DNA of 64,000 bases from Lutibacter litoralis (GTDB taxonomy: Bacteria; Bacteroidota; Bacteroidia; Flavobacteriales; Flavobacteriaceae), in contig NZ_BMNS01000003.1 of the NCBI RefSeq assembly GCF_014646675.1, positions 295,580 through 359,579 on the forward strand, written 5' to 3'. Shown in pieces: positions 47,740 to 57,650 of the stretch. The notes beneath the pieces were generated by a model that saw only the letters and a list, made by a program, of their open reading frames with translations, did no database searches and was not told the DNA's origin. Numbering within the stretch: position 1 is the first letter of the stretch; each line of letters starts with the position of its first letter. A program made the position numbers and the translations under genes.

Positions 47740-49389
47740 TTAGTTTTTTGAACAATTAGTTTCTATTAATGAAATACCTTCGAGATTCCACGAATCTTGA
47801 ATAGGAATACACAAATGGTTTAGCGCAGTTATAACTGCATCAACTGTTCTTGGTGTATGATCATAATTATGAACATTTACTTGCACTTCATTAGAAATAT
47901 CGGCCCAATTGCCTCCTGTTAAAGTACCATTAGCCGATTTAGAACTTGAGTCTGTAATTATTGATCCTGTTCCTTCATCTAGTTTCCAATGTCCTTGTAA
48001 ATTATCATATTTTGGATGGTTGTTATCTAGCACTTTACATTTCCAATCACTAATATCCTCATCACTTAATAAGGTGTTAAAAATTCTAACTTCTGCTACT
48101 GATCCTTTAAATTTATACTTATTATTTCCATCCGCCCCAATTGAAAAGGGGAAGTTATTATTTAAATTACCTATTGATGCCATAGAAGTTTCATTAAAAA
48201 ACACTCCATCAACATATACTTTTAACATTCCATCACGATCAAAAGTTGCACTTACGGTATGCCATTCATTATCTGTTATTACAGTAGATTCTAAATCTAC
48301 ACGATTTGTACCGTCTCCTACATTAACTTTAAATTTTTGAGTATTTGTTTTAAATGAAAATATATAACCTGGTAATACACCATTATCCCAGTTTTTCTTA
48401 CCCACAATATGAACATCACCGGCATAATCTGATTTAACACGACATTCTATAGAGAAATCCTGTGAAGTACCAAAACTATGAGCTACATTATCTGAAATTT
48501 CAATACTACCATCAGCATCAAATTTAAGTTCTGAATTACTGTTTAGACAGTTTTCTGAATTTGGTATTGTAGTTTGAGTGGTTGTTTTTGCAATTTCTTT
48601 GTTAGGAATATTATCTCCACTAGCTATAATAAAAATTGTACGTTCCTCATCGGTAGTTCCTCCATGGTTGTTTGCTATACCTCCGTGATCTGTACCTACA
48701 ATAACTAACCAATCTTCTTTATCATAATTTTCACGATTTTTTAAAGCTGAGATAACATTACCGATTGATTGATCTACTTTTTCAATAGCATTAATATAAT
48801 TATCATTATTTAGACTAAATCCAGTTGAGTGACCTGCGTGATCTACATCATCAAAATGAATGAACATTGCAGTTAATTCATTACTTGTCAATTCATTCAC
48901 TGCTTTTTTTTCTGTATCAAGTGTACTATCTTCTGAATTTACTATTACATCAGCTGTAGATTTCACAACTTTAGTATTTATTGGATGCCATTGAGCAACA
49001 GAGACTGTTTTAAAATCAGAATTATAGTCTTCTATTCTTTTAAATAAATGAGGGTATGCTGTATAATTATATGAGTTGAAAGTATTGTCAACTACATTGT
49101 GTTTGTTTTCCCAAACTCCAGTAAGCATTGATGTCCATCCTGGGCCACTTATTGTTATACCTGTATTTCTTGCATCTAATGAATATGTTCCGTTTGCAAT
49201 TAAAGCGTCTAGATTTGGTGTGTTTGCAGCCGTTAGTGCATCTGGTCTGCAGCCATCTATTCCAATAATTATAACTTTTTTTTCTACAACATTTTTTGTT
49301 GGTTCTATTATCTGTTCCTCTTGATTAGTATTACTACAAGCAAAAATCAACAAAAATAATAAGCCTATTAATACCCCTTCTTTCTTCAT
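47740..49389 (-). CDS. Alkaline phosphatase superfamily lipoprotein with an inserted LamG domain
   Basis: This 549-residue lipoprotein (IFAC, C18) is an alkaline-phosphatase-superfamily enzyme of the nucleotide pyrophosphatase/phosphodiesterase kind. Metal and catalytic residues include D45 (IGIDGCRPD), T86 in SGPGWTSML as likely nucleophile, DDVDHAGHSTG (D183, H187), D234-H235 (VGTDHGG) and H511 (NYDHTPRTVDAV). A LamG jelly roll (about residues 285-450) sits between H235 and H511, that is, inside the catalytic domain. The sulfatase C/S-x-P-x-R motif is absent, so phosphodiester or phosphomonoester cleavage is expected. It lies 12 bases upstream of the DUF3472 gene. Confidence 0.87.
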   Translation of the reverse strand: MKKEGVLIGLLFLLIFACSNTNQEEQIIEPTKNVVEKKVIIIGIDGCRPDALTAANTPNLDALIANGTYSLDARNTGITISGPGWTSMLTGVWENKHNVVDNTFNSYNYTAYPHLFKRIEDYNSDFKTVSVAQWHPINTKVVKSTADVIVNSEDSTLDTEKKAVNELTSNELTAMFIHFDDVDHAGHSTGFSLNNDNYINAIEKVDQSIGNVISALKNRENYDKEDWLVIVGTDHGGIANNHGGTTDEERTIFIIASGDNIPNKEIAKTTTQTTIPNSENCLNSNSELKFDADGSIEISDNVAHSFGTSQDFSIECRVKSDYAGDVHIVGKKNWDNGVLPGYIFSFKTNTQKFKVNVGDGTNRVDLESTVITDNEWHTVSATFDRDGMLKVYVDGVFFNETSMASIGNLNNNFPFSIGADGNNKYKFKGSVAEVRIFNTLLSDEDISDWKCKVLDNNHPKYDNLQGHWKLDEGTGSIITDSSSKSANGTLTGGNWADISNEVQVNVHNYDHTPRTVDAVITALNHLCIPIQDSWNLEGISLIETNCSKN

Positions 49390-49492
49390 TTTATTAAATA
49401 TTCTTTAAATTAAAAAAAAATTAATGAAATCATGAAAGGTAAATAATTTACCCTCCATGACACAACATTAACTCAAACAATAATTCACTTAA

Positions 49493-51217
49493 TTATTCAT
49501 TATACAAAGCAGTTATTTCTTCAGGTGATAACACATAGTCAAAAATTGTACTGTTAGCTATTTTACCTTCAAACCAAGAACCATAAGTTCCTGTTCCATC
49601 TTGTGCTAAACGAATTGGGAAACCACTATTGATATCACCAAGAGCCGCCATATTTCCACTATCTACCAAACCTCCATCTTCATATAATGTTAAATCTCCA
49701 TCGCGATCAAAGGTGGCTACTAATAAATGCCATTCTCCATCATTAATTGCATTTCCATTAAGATCAATTCTATTTCCGTTCCCATCACCAGCATTGACAC
49801 CCCAGGTACTTCCCTTAAAAGGAAAAATAAAACCTTTATTTCCACCGCTTCCCCAATCTTTATCACCAATTATGGATGGATCGCTATTTGTAGCTGTTGT
49901 ATTTACCCATAAAGCAATAGAAAAATCACCAGTATGTCTAAAGTCTAAATCAGAAGTATTATCTAATGTAACCATATTAGAACCATCAAAAGCAAAAGCA
50001 TAACGACCTTCTTCACTACTTATAGTAGCACCGCTATTAGTTACTTCTATATTTTTTACTGTTCCAGCATTAGTTTTTAATTGTGCACCTGTTTTTAATG
50101 AGTTTATTTCAGCTACTTGTTCAGGTGTTAGTACATAGTCATAGATATAAGTTTCTCCAAGTTTTCCTTCAAACCAATCTCCATAAAACCCGGTTCCATC
50201 TTGTCCTAATTGAATAGGAAGTCCACTATTCATATCCGTTAATGCTGTCATATCAGCACTGCCAAGAGATACACCATCTTGATAAATTGTAGCATTTCCA
50301 TCTCTATCAAAAGTAGCCATCAGAAAATGCCACTCACCATCATTAATTACATTACCGCTTATATCTATTCGATTACCACTGCCACCAGCATTTAATTTCC
50401 AATTGTCACCTAAAAAGGCAAAAATAAATCCTTTATTACTTCCACTTCCCCAATCTTTATCACCAATTATAGATGGATCACTATTTGTAGCTGTTGTATT
50501 TACCCAAATACCAACAGAAAAATCTTCTGTATGTCTGAAATCTAAATCAGGGGTATTTATAACTTCTACTTTATTGCTTAAACCATCTAAAGTTATGATT
50601 GTTCCAACTTCTGCATTTTTTTCTCTTGAAACAACTTTATCTTCTGTATTTAACCCAATAACTTCTCCAATTTGTTTTTTTAGATAAACAAAGAATTCTA
50701 TATTAGGTACAAAAACCTTTTTCTTTTTGATGTCAAAAAGAACAGCTCCTATAGAATTATCTTTAAAAAGTATTTCAAACTTTAATGTAGTTTTATCTCC
50801 AATTTCCAAAAGATTTAAATCTTCTAAACTTGAAACAAAACTTTTAGATCTGAAGCTATCGTTATAAGTGTTAAATTCTGAAATTACTTCCAAAACTGAA
50901 AGGTCACTTCCTAATAGTACTTTAACTTCAACAGGTTCCTTTTCAGTTACAACGGATAGTTCAACAGATTGTCCTTCAGTATAAGATTCTTTTACTTTTG
51001 GATTGTAAGATAACTCAGCTAATTCCTCGGTTGTATATTCTTCTCCAGTAATAGGATTTGTATGGTATATGTATATCCCAAATTTTTCAAAATACCTACT
51101 ATCATTCCACCCTTCTTCATTTTTTGAGCAGCTAATAAGTATTAAAATGAGTAATGCTAACGGATATAACAAATTAGAAATATGTCTAATATTGTTGGGA
51201 ATATTTAATTTTTTCAT
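49493..51217 (-). CDS. Surface lipoprotein with two tandem LamG domains
   Basis: This 574-residue lipoprotein (LILISC, C30) follows susD directly and has the place of a surface glycan-binding protein. After an Ig-like N-terminal region (about 40-195) come two LamG jelly rolls (about 200-375 and 400-572). The two are strikingly alike: both contain NTTATNSDPSIIGDKDWGSG, NDGEWH and ATFDRDG, so they arose by recent duplication, and the DNA is similar too. No catalytic residues are visible. It probably binds the PUL substrate at the cell surface. Confidence 0.82.
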   Translation of the reverse strand: MKKLNIPNNIRHISNLLYPLALLILILISCSKNEEGWNDSRYFEKFGIYIYHTNPITGEEYTTEELAELSYNPKVKESYTEGQSVELSVVTEKEPVEVKVLLGSDLSVLEVISEFNTYNDSFRSKSFVSSLEDLNLLEIGDKTTLKFEILFKDNSIGAVLFDIKKKKVFVPNIEFFVYLKKQIGEVIGLNTEDKVVSREKNAEVGTIITLDGLSNKVEVINTPDLDFRHTEDFSVGIWVNTTATNSDPSIIGDKDWGSGSNKGFIFAFLGDNWKLNAGGSGNRIDISGNVINDGEWHFLMATFDRDGNATIYQDGVSLGSADMTALTDMNSGLPIQLGQDGTGFYGDWFEGKLGETYIYDYVLTPEQVAEINSLKTGAQLKTNAGTVKNIEVTNSGATISSEEGRYAFAFDGSNMVTLDNTSDLDFRHTGDFSIALWVNTTATNSDPSIIGDKDWGSGGNKGFIFPFKGSTWGVNAGDGNGNRIDLNGNAINDGEWHLLVATFDRDGDLTLYEDGGLVDSGNMAALGDINSGFPIRLAQDGTGTYGSWFEGKIANSTIFDYVLSPEEITALYNE

Positions 51218-51238
51218 AATGTTGATATTGTTATTAAA

Positions 51239-52723
51239 TTAATCTTGTAAGATCCAAATTATTTGATCTCTATCATCCACTTCGCTACCAAATTGAGATA
51301 TCAATGCAGCAGTATAATTATCCTTATTATCAGACTGTTCAGCAACAGGGTATGCCCAACGTACAGGTATTTTTGATACGTTGTTTTCACTTGAAAATTT
51401 ATATGTTGGAACTCCTGTTCTTCGTGTTAAGAAGAAAGATTCCCAACCTGAATTTTCTGCGAAAGCAATGTACATTTGTTCGTGAATTCTATTTAAACCA
51501 GAAGCTCCAGAAATGTATGGTGCTTTGGTGTTAAGATAATCACTGATTTTATTTTCTTCCACACCATAGAATTCCATAGAAGCAGCTACGCCGTTTTCGT
51601 AATGATTTGAGGCATTAGAAGAAATCCAACCTCTGTTTGCTGCTTCAGCAATGTTAAGTTCTTGCTCATAATAGCTAAGTAAAACTGAAGGTTGACCAAC
51701 AAAATTATTATATCGCTCTTGATTTGGATAAGAAAGATCACCATTAACCCTTTTAACTGCGTTTTCAGCAGTTGATACAGATATATCTGCTCCAACATAT
51801 GAGCTAAAATTAGCTCTCACCGCTTCTTCATCTGGATTGGCAGTAAGTGAATTTGGAGTAGGGTCAGCTACTATCATTAAACGAGGATCTTCATTATTTT
51901 TTAACAAATCAATATAAGTACTTACCAGAACAATATCGTTTGCATAAGCTGCATTGTCTGGATTATATGGACCTCGAAAGCCATCTTTGTCTTGATGTTC
52001 GACCTGCATATTATCAAATAATCCAGACATAAGAGGGTATTTTGCTGGGTTGTTTATAATGTTAGAGAATCTCCCCTGAACATTCAATTCTGAATCGTTT
52101 GATTTTTTACTTAATGAGACTAAAACCCTTAAGGTATAAGCATTAATTGCTTTTTGCCACTGGCTCAAGTTTCCAAAATAATAAAAGTCACCTTCCAAAA
52201 CATATGAGGGATTGTTACTTATAAAAACACCCAATTCTTCATTTGCTTCATCTAACCAATTTAAGGCTTGTAGATATACTGATTTTTGAGTGTCATATTT
52301 TGGTTGAGGAATTTCTTGTCCTAACATTGCCTCAGAAAGCGGAACATCTCCAAAATCTCTAGTCATATCCACAAAATAGTAGGCTCTTAAGAATTTAGCC
52401 AAAACAACATAGACTTCATTATTGCTTCTGTTTGCTTCTTCAATCATTCTGTTTAAATCTCTCAAAACACCAAAATTAAATCCCCCACTTCCAAATTGGT
52501 AATCAACAGGACTACCATCTGAATTATTACGAATGTGGTATTGAGCGAAAGAATAACTATCTGTAAAAGTTGATATTGGTTTAGGAGTAACTCTAGTAAA
52601 TAACAGACTAGGTGGAACGTTTATTGGGTCATTTGGGTTTTCTCTTAGTTCATCATAGTCTAAACAACTATTCATTAGAATAGCTATTGAGAATAATAAA
52701 ACAGTTTTTAAAATATTTTTCAT
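51239..52723 (-). CDS. SusD/RagB-type nutrient-binding lipoprotein (SusD-like_2 subgroup)
   Basis: This 494-residue surface lipoprotein (ILMNSC, C20) matches the second SusD subgroup, with LDYDELRENPNDPINVPPSL at the N-terminus, YFVDMTRDFGDVPLSEAM in the TPR region, and a C-terminal part with SFFLTRRTGVPTYKF and IPVRWAYP. It holds the glycan over the adjacent SusC barrel, 11 bases upstream. Together with the LamG lipoprotein downstream it forms the capture part of the locus. Confidence 0.93.
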   Translation of the reverse strand: MKNILKTVLLFSIAILMNSCLDYDELRENPNDPINVPPSLLFTRVTPKPISTFTDSYSFAQYHIRNNSDGSPVDYQFGSGGFNFGVLRDLNRMIEEANRSNNEVYVVLAKFLRAYYFVDMTRDFGDVPLSEAMLGQEIPQPKYDTQKSVYLQALNWLDEANEELGVFISNNPSYVLEGDFYYFGNLSQWQKAINAYTLRVLVSLSKKSNDSELNVQGRFSNIINNPAKYPLMSGLFDNMQVEHQDKDGFRGPYNPDNAAYANDIVLVSTYIDLLKNNEDPRLMIVADPTPNSLTANPDEEAVRANFSSYVGADISVSTAENAVKRVNGDLSYPNQERYNNFVGQPSVLLSYYEQELNIAEAANRGWISSNASNHYENGVAASMEFYGVEENKISDYLNTKAPYISGASGLNRIHEQMYIAFAENSGWESFFLTRRTGVPTYKFSSENNVSKIPVRWAYPVAEQSDNKDNYTAALISQFGSEVDDRDQIIWILQD

Positions 52724-52734
52724 TGTTATAATTT

Positions 52735-55700
52735 TTAAAATTGAAGATTTACATTAAATCCATAAGTTCTTTGTGAAGGAAATTGAAGATTTGTAGAACT
52801 TTGACTAAATGAATAAGAATCTAAATCAGCAAAAGTTTTATCCTTGGTCCAGTAAAAAAGGTTTCTACCTACTAATGAAACAGATGCTGAATTTAAAAAG
52901 GTCTTTTCTACTAATGTTTTCGGAAGATTGTAAGTTATAGTCACTTCTCTTAATTTAACAAAGGTCTTTTCCATTATATTGCTTTGATAAGCTGCCATAT
53001 AACCTTGAGCCCAAGCTTGATAATCTACTTTAGCAATACTTTCTTCAAAAACTCTTGTGTCTTCAAGTACATTCCCATCTGAGTCATAAGATAATGAACC
53101 ACTCACTAAAGATACTCCAGGGATTTGCATTGTTTTAGCATCTCCACCATGAGTATAAGCTATGTTAGAAAGTTCTCTCTCTGGATGAGTAGAATTAGGG
53201 TGCGAACCTGATCTCCATAAGTCACGTTCATAACGATCTAAAGTTACTCCCCCAAATCTGCCATCAAGCAAAAATGAAAGGGTTACATTTTTATACGAAA
53301 ATGTGTTTTTCATACTTAGTGTAAAATCATTTTGAGAATTCCCAAGATTTCTATAAATCTCCGTTCTTTTAGGAAGACCATTTGATTGGATAACCAGTTG
53401 TCCATCGGGTGATTTCTCCCACTCATAATACCATAAGTCATAAAGTCTTGCACCTACAAATGTTCTTCCTTCTTTTTCCGGAACGGTTCCATCAGGAAGA
53501 GGAGGTAATGAAGTTAAGTAATCTTTAAATGAACTATAGTTTATTAACGAATTCCAAGTAAACTTATCTGTTTTCACAGGGGTGAAATTCAATGTTAAGT
53601 CATACCCCTTTCTTTGGGTTGTCCTACCATTTTCTCTAATACCTGTATATCCCGAAGTTTGAGAGAACCTTTGAGTAAATATTTGAGGCCCATAATTATT
53701 TTCAAAATAGGAAGCCTCAAACGCAATTCTATTATTGAAGAACTTACCTTCAATACCATATTCATAAGAAGTAGTAAAAGATGGTGAAATATTAGGATTG
53801 TCAATAACTGATGGATAAAATGCTATTGGCAGATCTCTATATGTGCTACCAGTACTATAAGCGTTAACGGCATTATAAATTGCTAAATCTCCACCCACTT
53901 TTGCATAGGCAGCCCTAAGTTTTAAAAAATTAATTGACTCAGGTAATTCAAATATTTTATCTAATAGAATACTTGTGTAAACAGAAGGATAGAAAAATGA
54001 ATCATTTTTGGATGGTAAGGTTGAAGATTTATCAACTCGACCTGTAAAGCCTAAGAATAATTTATTTTGATACGCTAAATCTACAGTTGCATAAGCACTA
54101 TACACACCCTTTTCTTGTTTTGAACTTGAAGGAGTAATTTTATCAACTGAATTACTCAATTTAAATATTTCAGGAACTACTAACTGCGTTGTTTCGGCAT
54201 AAGATGTGTTGTATCTATAAAGTCTTTGATTGGCTCCAAGTGTTGCATCTATTTCAAATTGGTCATTAAAAAAATCATCATTATAACTAATTAAAAAATC
54301 TGTATTTGATTCAAATATGTTATCTTGAAAGTGTCTGTATCTTCCACCTCTATCTGGAATGTCATAATCGTAAACATCAACAGAAATCTCTTGATCTATT
54401 GTTCTGGAATCAGTTGTTAAACTTGTTCTAACAAAAGCATTAACTTTTTCATTTAGCTTATAATTTACTTTTAAAAAACCTAGTACATTATTTCTAGTAT
54501 AAGGCTTTTTAAAGCCATGCACATAAGCATAAGGATTGTTATACCTCCAGTTCTCTACAAACTGTTGCTTAATTCCTTCTTTTCCTGGCACCCAGAAATT
54601 TTTAAAATTTCTAACATCGAAATGTGCTCCTCCCCAAATTGCTAGGGTATAAATAGGTGAACTCGGACCATAATCAGCTCTAGGAGCATTATCGGTGTTC
54701 TGAAAATTATGTTGTAAAGATCCATCTACTGATAATTTGTTTGAAATATTTATATTTCCTCTTAATCTAAAAGTATTGATATCTAATTTTGCTCCTGGCA
54801 CTGAAGACTTTGAATATTTGTAAGTATTGGAAATATTAAGACTTCCTTTTTCTCCATTAGATTGGATTGAAACATTGTTAGAACTAACAATTCCTGTTTC
54901 CATAAAATTACCCAAATTATCTTTTCCCCTTGCTACCCATGGTGTAGACGTTCTTTCTCCTGTGATTGGATCTATTGGAGAATCAAATTGTTGCAATAAC
55001 CTTCCATCGAATTTTGGTCCCCATATGTTGTAATCATAGTCATTTTTCCCGTTACTTCCAGGTGCTCCTGTATCAAATTCATAAACACCTGCATTTCCTG
55101 GTCCATACTCTGTTTGAGCTTTTGGAATTCTTGTAAAACCTCCCTGGAAGGTAGTCGAAGAATTTACAGAAATTATAGTGCCTTCTGCTCCCTTACTTCC
55201 AGACTTAAGTGTTATTTGAATAGCACCATTTAATCCTAATGAGCCATAAAGTGCTGATGCTGATGCTGCTTTTAATACAGTAATACTCTCTATATCGTCT
55301 GAACTTATATTCCACATATCTGTGCTTGGATTAGGAACTCCGTCTATTACAATTAGGGGTCTACTTCCTCTAAGATATATTCCTGGATCTGAAAAGAAAC
55401 CATTACTGTTAACAATTGTTAGTCCTGCAACTTTTCCTGTTAATGATTCTGCAACATTTGGAGCTATGGCTTTTTGTAAAGATTCTCCTTTAACTTCTTG
55501 AATAGCATATCCAATACGTTTTTTCTCCTTTTTAATTCCAAGGGCAGTAACAACAACTTCGTCTAATTGATTAGCATCTTCAGCTAAAGCTGTGTTAATG
55601 ATTGTTTTTCCTTTTACTGAAATTTCTTGTGTCACAAAACCTATAAACGATATTGTTAAAACAGCATTTTCACTAACTTGAATTGAGTATTTCCCATCAA

Positions 55701-55869
55701 AATCTGTAGAAACACCGGTTGTTGTCCCCTTAACAGTTATGGTAGCACCGGGTAAAGGTGTACCTGCTACATCTAATATAGTTCCGCTAACGGTTTTCTC
55801 TTGCGCTTGCAAAGAACACGTTAAAACTAACAAAAGTATTAGTAATCCTTTAGTCATTAATTTTTCCAT
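52735..55869 (-). CDS. SusC/RagA family TonB-dependent transporter (second PUL)
   Basis: This 1044-residue outer-membrane transporter has a signal peptide (MTKGLLILLLVLTCSLQAQ from Met5), a carboxypeptidase-regulatory-like domain (about 24-95), a DEVVVTALGIKKEKKRIGYA stretch, the plug domain with ITVLKAASASALYGSLGLNG and a long barrel ending GFNVNLQF. It belongs to a different SusC branch from the first one (ALGIKKEKK versus GYGTQKKS), usual for SusD-like_2 partners. It imports the product of surface processing by the locus enzymes. The HTCS regulator at 57.6 kb likely controls it. Confidence 0.95.
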   Translation of the reverse strand: MEKLMTKGLLILLLVLTCSLQAQEKTVSGTILDVAGTPLPGATITVKGTTTGVSTDFDGKYSIQVSENAVLTISFIGFVTQEISVKGKTIINTALAEDANQLDEVVVTALGIKKEKKRIGYAIQEVKGESLQKAIAPNVAESLTGKVAGLTIVNSNGFFSDPGIYLRGSRPLIVIDGVPNPSTDMWNISSDDIESITVLKAASASALYGSLGLNGAIQITLKSGSKGAEGTIISVNSSTTFQGGFTRIPKAQTEYGPGNAGVYEFDTGAPGSNGKNDYDYNIWGPKFDGRLLQQFDSPIDPITGERTSTPWVARGKDNLGNFMETGIVSSNNVSIQSNGEKGSLNISNTYKYSKSSVPGAKLDINTFRLRGNINISNKLSVDGSLQHNFQNTDNAPRADYGPSSPIYTLAIWGGAHFDVRNFKNFWVPGKEGIKQQFVENWRYNNPYAYVHGFKKPYTRNNVLGFLKVNYKLNEKVNAFVRTSLTTDSRTIDQEISVDVYDYDIPDRGGRYRHFQDNIFESNTDFLISYNDDFFNDQFEIDATLGANQRLYRYNTSYAETTQLVVPEIFKLSNSVDKITPSSSKQEKGVYSAYATVDLAYQNKLFLGFTGRVDKSSTLPSKNDSFFYPSVYTSILLDKIFELPESINFLKLRAAYAKVGGDLAIYNAVNAYSTGSTYRDLPIAFYPSVIDNPNISPSFTTSYEYGIEGKFFNNRIAFEASYFENNYGPQIFTQRFSQTSGYTGIRENGRTTQRKGYDLTLNFTPVKTDKFTWNSLINYSSFKDYLTSLPPLPDGTVPEKEGRTFVGARLYDLWYYEWEKSPDGQLVIQSNGLPKRTEIYRNLGNSQNDFTLSMKNTFSYKNVTLSFLLDGRFGGVTLDRYERDLWRSGSHPNSTHPERELSNIAYTHGGDAKTMQIPGVSLVSGSLSYDSDGNVLEDTRVFEESIAKVDYQAWAQGYMAAYQSNIMEKTFVKLREVTITYNLPKTLVEKTFLNSASVSLVGRNLFYWTKDKTFADLDSYSFSQSSTNLQFPSQRTYGFNVNLQF

Positions 55870-55949
55870 AAGTAAAATTTAAATTAGCATTCATAATTTG
55901 GTTTTATTAAGTTTAATTAGGTATGATTTGTTAATTGTATTCCATTAAT

Positions 55950-57302
55950 TTAATAGGTATCCTTCATCCAGTTATATGGTCTTCTTTTTATCCAGTTACC
56001 TCTTGTGAAATCTGGAAAGTCTTGTGGTTCTCCATTATTTTCGATAGATAATTCTGATAATGGTGTTATAGCACTCCAGGCGGCTGCATCATATGCATCC
56101 ATTGATGGAGCAATATTTTGTTTAGCTGATTCCACAAAGGCATTGATTACAAAAAAGTCCATTCCTCCATGACCTGCTCCTTGCGCATGCTCACCATACT
56201 TTTTCCAAAGTGGATGATCATATTTCTCCAGCCATTCTTTTGAACTATCCCAACGGTGAGGGGCTGATTGACCTTCAATATATATTCTGTCTCCATCCTT
56301 CTCCCAAAGTCCGTTTGATCCTTGCACTCTAAATCCTAATGAATAAGGTCTTGGTAAATTACAATCATGAGTAACAATAATTGTTTCTCCATTAGCAGTT
56401 TCAATTGTAGAGGTTATAACATCACCTTGCTTAAATTTTAACTTAGCGTTAGGGTGGTCTTTTCCTCCATTTTTAACTATATAATCGTTTAACCCGATAC
56501 CTTTACTCGCATTTGCTGTAAGTGATAAAAAACGATTTCCTCTATTAATGTCACACATAGCTGCTATTGGGCCTGCTCCGTGAGTAGGGTATACATCTGC
56601 ATTTCTAAGCAATGAATGTTGTGTTCTCCAAACAGATTCTGAAATTCCTTTTTCACCAAATTCTACTCCTTTACCATAAGCCGTTTTTCCATCATTCAAT
56701 TTTACAAAACGTAAATCGTGTTGGTAGCCACATCTAAAATGAACCAGTTCCCCAAATACATTTTGCTTAACCATATTTAACACAGCCAAAACATCACGTC
56801 GGTAATTCACATTTTCCAAAATCATTAAATGTGTTCCTGTTTGTTCGTGGGTATTTACCAAATCCCAACACTCTTCCATAGTATTGGCTGCTGAAACTTC
56901 CAAACCAGTATATTTCCCAGCTAACATTGCATCCTTAGCCATTCTCGTGTGCCATAACCATGGAGTAGCTATTATTACAGCATCTACATTTTTTAATTCT
57001 AATAAATTTCTATAGTCATAATCACTGATTCCAAATATTTCTGGTTTTTTTTGACCAGATTTTTCAATTATATCCAAAGCATTTGAGATTCTTTTAGGAT
57101 CTATATCACAAATCGCTGTGACTAAAACATCTTCTCTATTTAATACATTGTTTAAATGATTAGTTCCACGTAATCCAACTCCTATCATTCCAACTTTTAG
57201 TTTGTTGGGACTTTTTCCTATTCCGAAAGTAAAATTTGGAGCTAGTGAAATTCCCGCACCAACTATTGCTGTTTTTTTTATAAAATTTCTTCGTGTATTC
57301 AT
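55950..57302 (-). CDS. GH109-like Gfo/Idh/MocA oxidoreductase (alpha-N-acetylgalactosaminidase type)
   Basis: This 450-residue protein starts with a twin-arginine signal (NTRRNFIKKTAIVGAG), so it is exported folded, with cofactor. The Rossmann motif is VGMIGVGLRGTNH. The body matches the GH109 family, with VIIATPWLWHTRMA, TGLEVSAANTMEECWDLV, ILENVNYRRDVLAVL and FRCGYQHDLRFVKLNDG. GH109 enzymes hydrolyse alpha-N-acetylgalactosaminides by an NAD+-dependent oxidation/elimination mechanism. The assignment to GH109 is by recalled family pattern, and other substrates are possible. It is the first gene of the minus-strand PUL operon, 80 bases before susC. Confidence 0.83.
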   Translation of the reverse strand: MNTRRNFIKKTAIVGAGISLAPNFTFGIGKSPNKLKVGMIGVGLRGTNHLNNVLNREDVLVTAICDIDPKRISNALDIIEKSGQKKPEIFGISDYDYRNLLELKNVDAVIIATPWLWHTRMAKDAMLAGKYTGLEVSAANTMEECWDLVNTHEQTGTHLMILENVNYRRDVLAVLNMVKQNVFGELVHFRCGYQHDLRFVKLNDGKTAYGKGVEFGEKGISESVWRTQHSLLRNADVYPTHGAGPIAAMCDINRGNRFLSLTANASKGIGLNDYIVKNGGKDHPNAKLKFKQGDVITSTIETANGETIIVTHDCNLPRPYSLGFRVQGSNGLWEKDGDRIYIEGQSAPHRWDSSKEWLEKYDHPLWKKYGEHAQGAGHGGMDFFVINAFVESAKQNIAPSMDAYDAAAWSAITPLSELSIENNGEPQDFPDFTRGNWIKRRPYNWMKDTY

Positions 57303-57650
57303 TATATTATGATTTCATAAATTGTACTTAATTGACTAGATAAATTCAAAATTGTGAACCTATTTGTTACAAATATGTCATTAATTATTAATGAAAGGAG
57401 GCGGTTTTTTTATCTAAAAACACCTAAATAATATTTAAAAAAAATTAAAGATGAATACACCTACCTTTTTTAATGAATATAATAGCAAAAGAATGTGTTT
57501 AGCTTTAAATGTTTGACTTAAAGTATGTTATAAATTGATTTATTTTAATAAGTAAAAATGTATATTTGGAAAATATTATGATTGTGTTATGTTTGTTAAC
57601 CATAATTTGTTAAAACTAGTCTTTGGTTATCCAATTTAAAAAATGAATTT
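57303..57650. promoter_or_regulatory. Divergent control region of the second PUL
   Basis: This 348-base AT-rich gap separates the GH109 gene (minus) from the HTCS gene (plus). It probably holds both promoters and the regulator's operator. A TATATTTG element at 57561-57568 fits the -7 consensus for the HTCS gene. I could not find a clear operator repeat. Confidence 0.5.
57561..57568 (+). promoter_or_regulatory. Candidate -7 promoter element of the HTCS gene
   Basis: TATATTTG equals the TAnnTTTG consensus and lies 82 bases before the ATG, leaving a typical leader. A TTG 26 bases upstream is a poor match for the -33 box because the spacing is too long. Confidence 0.35.

Noticed and set aside
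47909-48340. 143-codon plus-strand frame
   Set aside because: It lies antisense to the LamG part of the alkaline-phosphatase-superfamily gene and has no protein-like features.
49629-50003. 124-codon plus-strand frame
   Set aside because: Antisense to the second LamG domain. A similar antisense frame over the first LamG (50403-50687) is explained by the duplication of the sense domain.
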